Below, in pieces: positions 59,091 through 64,000 of a DNA stretch of 64,000 bases. The stretch covers positions 31,963,393-32,027,392 of the forward strand of contig OX388350.1 of the NCBI GenBank assembly GCA_947579665.1, written 5' to 3'. Source of the DNA: Sympetrum striolatum. Taxonomy: Eukaryota; Arthropoda; Insecta; Odonata; Libellulidae. Made by a program: the position numbers and the translations under genes. The notes below the pieces were generated by a model. That model saw only the letters and a list, made by a program, of their open reading frames with translations. It was not told where the DNA came from and did no database searches. How positions within the stretch are numbered: the stretch's first letter is position 1; each line of letters opens with the position of its first letter.

Positions 59091-62000
59091 CAGCGGTTCT
59101 TTCACTGAGCAGAAACGTTAGAAAAAATTAGAGCGCTGTTTCAAAGATTACTTGGGAATGGGGCCATATAGTCACTGCTCGATGATGCATAGAGACTAGC
59201 TAAGCTAAGTATACTGCTTTCTCTCGTAAACTGCAACATATTTTCTCCAGCTTCTATTGCAAACTATATACTTCCGAAATCCCTTCAAATTTTAGATGAC
59301 GGAGTTACCCCGCAGTGATTATTTTGTGATTTAATTCTATGCTATCCACAATCCGAAAATATTGATCATAGCATCGATTATAAACCAACTGAATATTAAA
59401 TAGGTAGATTATGAAAATAAATTTTGTCCTCTGAAATTATAGGAATGCCGTTTATCGAAAGCGGAGAACCATCTTATACCTCAACATTAAGTTTATGACC
59501 AGAGATTCATGTAAAAGTATATTTTTCGTATTGCTGACGTATTCTCCAAACTATAAATCATTATACCAGAGGAAAAATTCTCGTTAATAGATTTTTATCT
59601 CAATACATTGTTATTATTTTCCTTGCGTCGGCAACGATTAAGTTCAAGGTCACTGCTATTTCAATGTATTTCAATACAGAATATCCATGCTGACGAGCAA
59701 AGCGTATGACAACAATTCTGAATGGATAATTTAAATTTAAAATTCTAGATTCACTGTCTCTTTTGATCACACTACTGCTTAAGCAATCTTGAGTTTTTTT
59801 CTGAAAGCCCATGTCATTTATGCATTAATATAGCTGTGGATGATAATTTCAGCTCGAGGGGGAATAAATCTTAATTAATTGCATTCAAATATTATTTTTT
59901 TAACTGCTTTGATAATGACATAAGAGATAGGTGAAAAGAAGCTCGAATCTTTGGACCAAAGACACATCATTAGCAGAATTTAATAGATCACCGGAAAATT
60001 GTTGATACTTGCCCTTGAATTAAGGTTTGAGTATAAAGAATTCACACATGTAGGTGGTGAAAGAAGTAATATTAAACGAAAATTACACTACCGACTTAAC
60101 TTCTGTATACGTATAGTTTTCATAGGTATATTTACGCTTCTTAAAAGAAAACTCTGACAAAGTTGGAAAAACTGCAGCTTTTGATTAAAAAAGAAATCGA
60201 ATATCAGTCCTTTACGTCATTACGACACTGCGATCAACTTTAAAGAATTTCTAATTTGCTAGAAAGAATTTATTTGTTATCATATGTTCTAATACTCGAG
60301 TCGTTAATTACTTATCTATAAAATCTGCGGAATGATTTGACCAATTCCATCGTACAACATAAATACAATTAAGAGTTGAATATGAGAAGATATTTGAACC
60401 ATTAAGTAATTTGGAAGTATCTCAGTGACAAGTCGCGGTCAGAGGAATATGTCCATATTCGACCGATCGGTAATTTTAAGTAATGAATTGATAGCTTAAT
60501 CGAAATCGACCTATAATTTTTTAAAACTATCTCACAAAGTCTCCTTAAGGAAATAAGTTTATATTAAAAGAATATTTATGATATTAATTCAGCATAATAG
60601 AACGTTATTACCGAACCGAATAAAATAAGGAAAATTTACTTAGCTTCGATTTTTTATTCATACAAGAATCTAAAATCGATCCCATTGGAAATCATTTCTA
60701 AGATTTCCGTTTCTTACAGCAAAGCGAAAGCGGGCGTTATCGACGTTTAGTGTAGCGAACTCTTTCCGCTGCGTTTTCCTTTTAAGATAGCGAAAAAAGG
60801 CGTTCTTCCTTCTAATTTAATCAGTTCCGGTTTTAGGCCTCGATGAAAGTTGCTCCCAAGCCAAGAGAATTGCTTCCATTCGCTGTCTGAGATGCAGCAA
60901 ATAGATTTCGTTTACGAATGAATCGCTCCAGATTGATCCTAAATGGCCACTTTAAGACCGAATGTTTACTCATTCATGTCTGAAGTGTTTACGTTAATTC
61001 ATGAAAAGTACGTTATTATTTTGGCAAGATAATGAATATGGGATATTAGATTATCGTGATTGCAAATTTCAAGCTCCTTACTTTTATTAAAAGGTTGCGG
61101 CAAATTGTAGCGTGAGATTTATTCCTAACTCAGTAAGATCAACTCGGTTACTTTTATTACTTAAAGTCAAAATGGAAATATAAATAATTCTTATACTAAT
61201 TTATTTGATTTATTCATATGATTTTTATTTTAATTAATTTAATAAACTATGAAATTTGCTTTATTATATGTGGTATGAATGAGAGAATGATTTTCTTTTG
61301 AAGAAATATCTATCTTGATATCCCGCGCATCGTATTTCTGATATTTTATTCTCATAATAAATGGAAATAAATAAAAATGATTATAAATTTGAACAACGTA
61401 TTTTGGTCAATTATCACAAAATTTGACACCCAAGAAAATATAACTATAAGGGTTACTCTCTTTTTTATGGTTTAAGTAATTCCAGCCACAATTTTATTTG
61501 CATCTTCAGGTACCTGGTAAACAACCAGAAGCATATTAGTAGGGGACAAGTGCCAAATACTCAAATCCAACAATAGAGAACTGCTTAAATGACTTACTAT
61601 AAACATTTATCATCTAGGATAGGATGGGAATGACTAAACCCATCCTATCCTTGTAAGGAGTTCTACCAAGTGGAGGCTTCTTCCATTGATTTTATTTATC
61701 ATCCACTTAATTTTCTACTCAAGTAAACACTTGGAATTCATAATTCCCTAACTTGACCTAATTTTCAAGTAAAAAGGTCTTCCAAACATTTATGATATCC
61801 GAAAATCTTCCCTATATATAGGGTAATTTCTTTCAAAAAAGATTTTGATTTTATTATGTTCATGCTTTTACAAGTGCTGATGGTACTAGTAAACTCAAAG
61901 CCCTCCTTCGAGGCTTTCACTTGTTTTCTCTCACATTTCTTTGCCAACTACTGTCCCCACATCTTGTCCAGAATAACAGATGAACGGAAAACGTAACCTA

Positions 62001-64000
62001 AATAATCATTACAGAGGCTAAAAAATCTACCACAGTTACACAGACATTTTCACTATATAGTTCATTTGAACAAATTCAGACAAATGACTTAGGTTTGATT
62101 ATCACTAGCCAAATGTTACTAATTAAAAGCAGAGAGAAGTTTCGACGTCTTTAATTTCCATTGGGCTCTTTATTTATCGCAAGAATTTAAATATTGTTAT
62201 TTTAAACATATTCTTCTTACTCGGGACTATACAAACGCGCTTTTCTCCACAAATTATCACGTATGATCACATAGTGTAGTGGGATTATTTACGGGCAAAC
62301 GAAAATATTTTATTCCAAGCTTTTGTTTTCCTTATTTCTTTAATGTAATAAAGACCTGAAGTAACAATGCTTAGTGTAGTGCGTCACGAATTTGATCGAA
62401 CTAGTAACTGTGATGAGGCAAGCAAAGGAAACTGTAGGGAATTGGTAAGGAAGCACCGTCCTACGGTATACCTTGCTGACTTCTAAGTTGTTGATCAATT
62501 AAATTAAGTTTCCTAAAACAATAAGTATTTTAAAACGTTTTCGATGCCGGAATAAATGAGGTGGGGCAATTAATTTTCCCTTTAGTTTGAGGTTCGAAAA
62601 CATTTTCGATTCTCGTAAGTTTTGGAGAAAGGATTATAAAAACTTTTCACTCCGTGTGTCATCTGATGTTAGAATTTTCCGGAATAACAATTCCCACTGA
62701 AATTAATTGATTCTTTTGTGAGGATGATAAGAGAAACAACGCCACTTTCGTGAGGATTTCAGAGTCAAACAATTCAGAACATCAATAACCAACTGATCGT
62801 AGTTAAAAATCTAATTAAATAAATCAAATTAAATAAATCTAATCAAGTTAAATCTGCAAATCCTCTAGTTATAAAAATAATGAATGCACCTTTGCATTTA
62901 TTACATTTTAAAGGACGCCATCAATTCGCACTGAAAATCGCAGATTTAAATAATTTATTGACTGTAACTCTTCTCCTTTAATTACCGTAACACCGATGAA
63001 AAATATTTCCTAGCGAAAGGGAATTTCTATCAATTAAAGTAATTATAGGTAAAGTAAAAATAACCTGGGTTCGTCTTCTTAGTTCAGAATCACGATGAAT
63101 GTAACTTGGTATACATTTCCTTGCTCAAGCGCTGGAGATTAGTTTAGGTCAGGGTCACCGAATGCAGCCTAGAAAAAACATACATGGTGTTTACGGCAAA
63201 GATCAATGCTACTTATTCGTTCACACCATAATAAAATACATTTGAAATGGCTTTAAAAGCTCCTTGAGTGAAAATTTTCGGTTATTTAAAAAGAAAGTCG
63301 TAATAAAAATGGCTGTACGATAACTACGATTAGGAAAAAATTCATGCGATAACTTTTTATACGACGGAGATTTTTTCTTTACCTTTAAAAATTATTTATT
63401 TTTGTAAAAAATCAAAATTAAATTTGTCTTCTTATAGAACCGAAACCCAAAGATTTTTCATGATAAATCATTACCACGCCTTTATATATTCGTTAACGCT
63501 GTTTTCTTGAATGCCATGATACTACCCACAAGAATAAGCTATATCCCAAGAATATAAAAATTGTAATCAAATTAATGCGAAACTTAATTAAATAAATAAT
63601 AATTCATTTAAAATATTAAAGAAATAATGATGAAATGCTTACTTAATGCTTTGGTGAGACCATTTGATGACTTCCTGAATTTCAATTCAAAGATACACTT
63701 CTCTCGAAACAATCAAGAATTATTCTCAATCAAAACGAATAAAATAATCTCAATGGGTGGCATAGTGTAAACAAATTATGTGAAATATTTCTGTCATGAG
63801 AATCCTTAAAATGCCTTTCATAAAAATAATGTCTAACGCATTGATAATGATGAATCAGGAAATGTGATAAGATATTCCTTGCTCAACGCATGCTATATAC
63901 GTACTTTAATTCCTAAAGAAAAAGTTTCCTGACTTTTGACGGAAAGATAGAGTAAGAATAAGTTATGAGTAAATCTTAATAATGAATCAGTTAATCATTT
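59091..64000. other. Gene-free AT-rich stretch
   Basis: No gene supported. Holds the hairpin at 61,617-61,650, a weak repeat of TTAAATAAATC-like units at about 62,808-62,853, and a CpG-rich patch near 60,720-60,940. The minus-strand frame at 61,765-61,947 has no recognisable motif. Confidence 0.35.
61617..61650. repeat. Perfect 12-bp hairpin with 10-nt loop
   Basis: GGATAGGATGGG (61617-61628) and CCCATCCTATCC (61639-61650) are exact reverse complements around AATGACTAAA. Confidence 0.9.

Noticed and set aside
1..64000. CRISPR array, operon structure, bacterial origin or phage content
   Set aside because: Spliceosomal introns, SINE/LINE ends and DNA-transposon relics show a eukaryotic nuclear sequence; no regularly spaced short repeats were seen.

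Overview
This is a eukaryotic nuclear window, almost certainly from an arthropod and most likely an insect with a large, repeat-filled genome. The evidence is AT-rich DNA, spliceosomal introns with GT..AG borders, (ATT)n-tailed retroelement ends, tRNA-derived SINE pieces, several inverted-repeat DNA transposons, and only two clear protein genes in 64 kb. I cannot name the species or order. Most open frames in the window are chance frames.

Layout. Positions 1-720 hold a decayed pogo/Tigger-type DDE transposase. From there to about 35.2 kb I find no convincing host gene. That stretch holds repeats: a 20-bp tandem repeat, two inverted-repeat elements, a 139-bp tandem duplication, SINE pieces, a LINE-like 3' end with (ATT)8, a 155-bp direct repeat pair, and scattered CpG-rich patches. 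From 35,186 to 42,854 (+) lie the last six exons of a short-chain dehydrogenase of the SDR16C / epidermal retinol dehydrogenase 2-like group; the N-terminal cofactor-binding exon was not found. From 52,154 down to 47,026 (-) lies a complete seven-exon chymotrypsin-fold serine protease (327 aa). It has an intact His-Asp-Ser triad, an elastase-like S1 pocket, a non-basic residue before the IIGG mature N-terminus, and a hydrophobic C-terminal tail. The two genes are convergent. The roughly 4 kb between their poly(A) signals carries a 661-bp hAT-type element with a perfect 8-bp target duplication and a pogo/mariner-like inverted-repeat element. At 54,120-54,347 (+) is a candidate small secreted peptide gene, just downstream of a 460-bp MITE. 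The remainder to 64,000 holds a LINE reverse-transcriptase tail relic, short perfect hairpins and otherwise AT-rich DNA.

The most striking large-scale signal is compositional. Between about 36.4 and 51.8 kb CpG is roughly tenfold rarer (hand counts of 2-5 per kb) than on either side (36-44 per kb). This block covers nearly all of both genes, while the first recovered SDR exon and protease exon 1 lie in CpG-rich DNA outside it. The hAT copy inside the block is still CpG-rich. The simplest reading is a germline-methylated domain with a young insertion. Nothing in the sequence indicates that the two genes share a pathway; they are neighbours with unrelated biochemistry.
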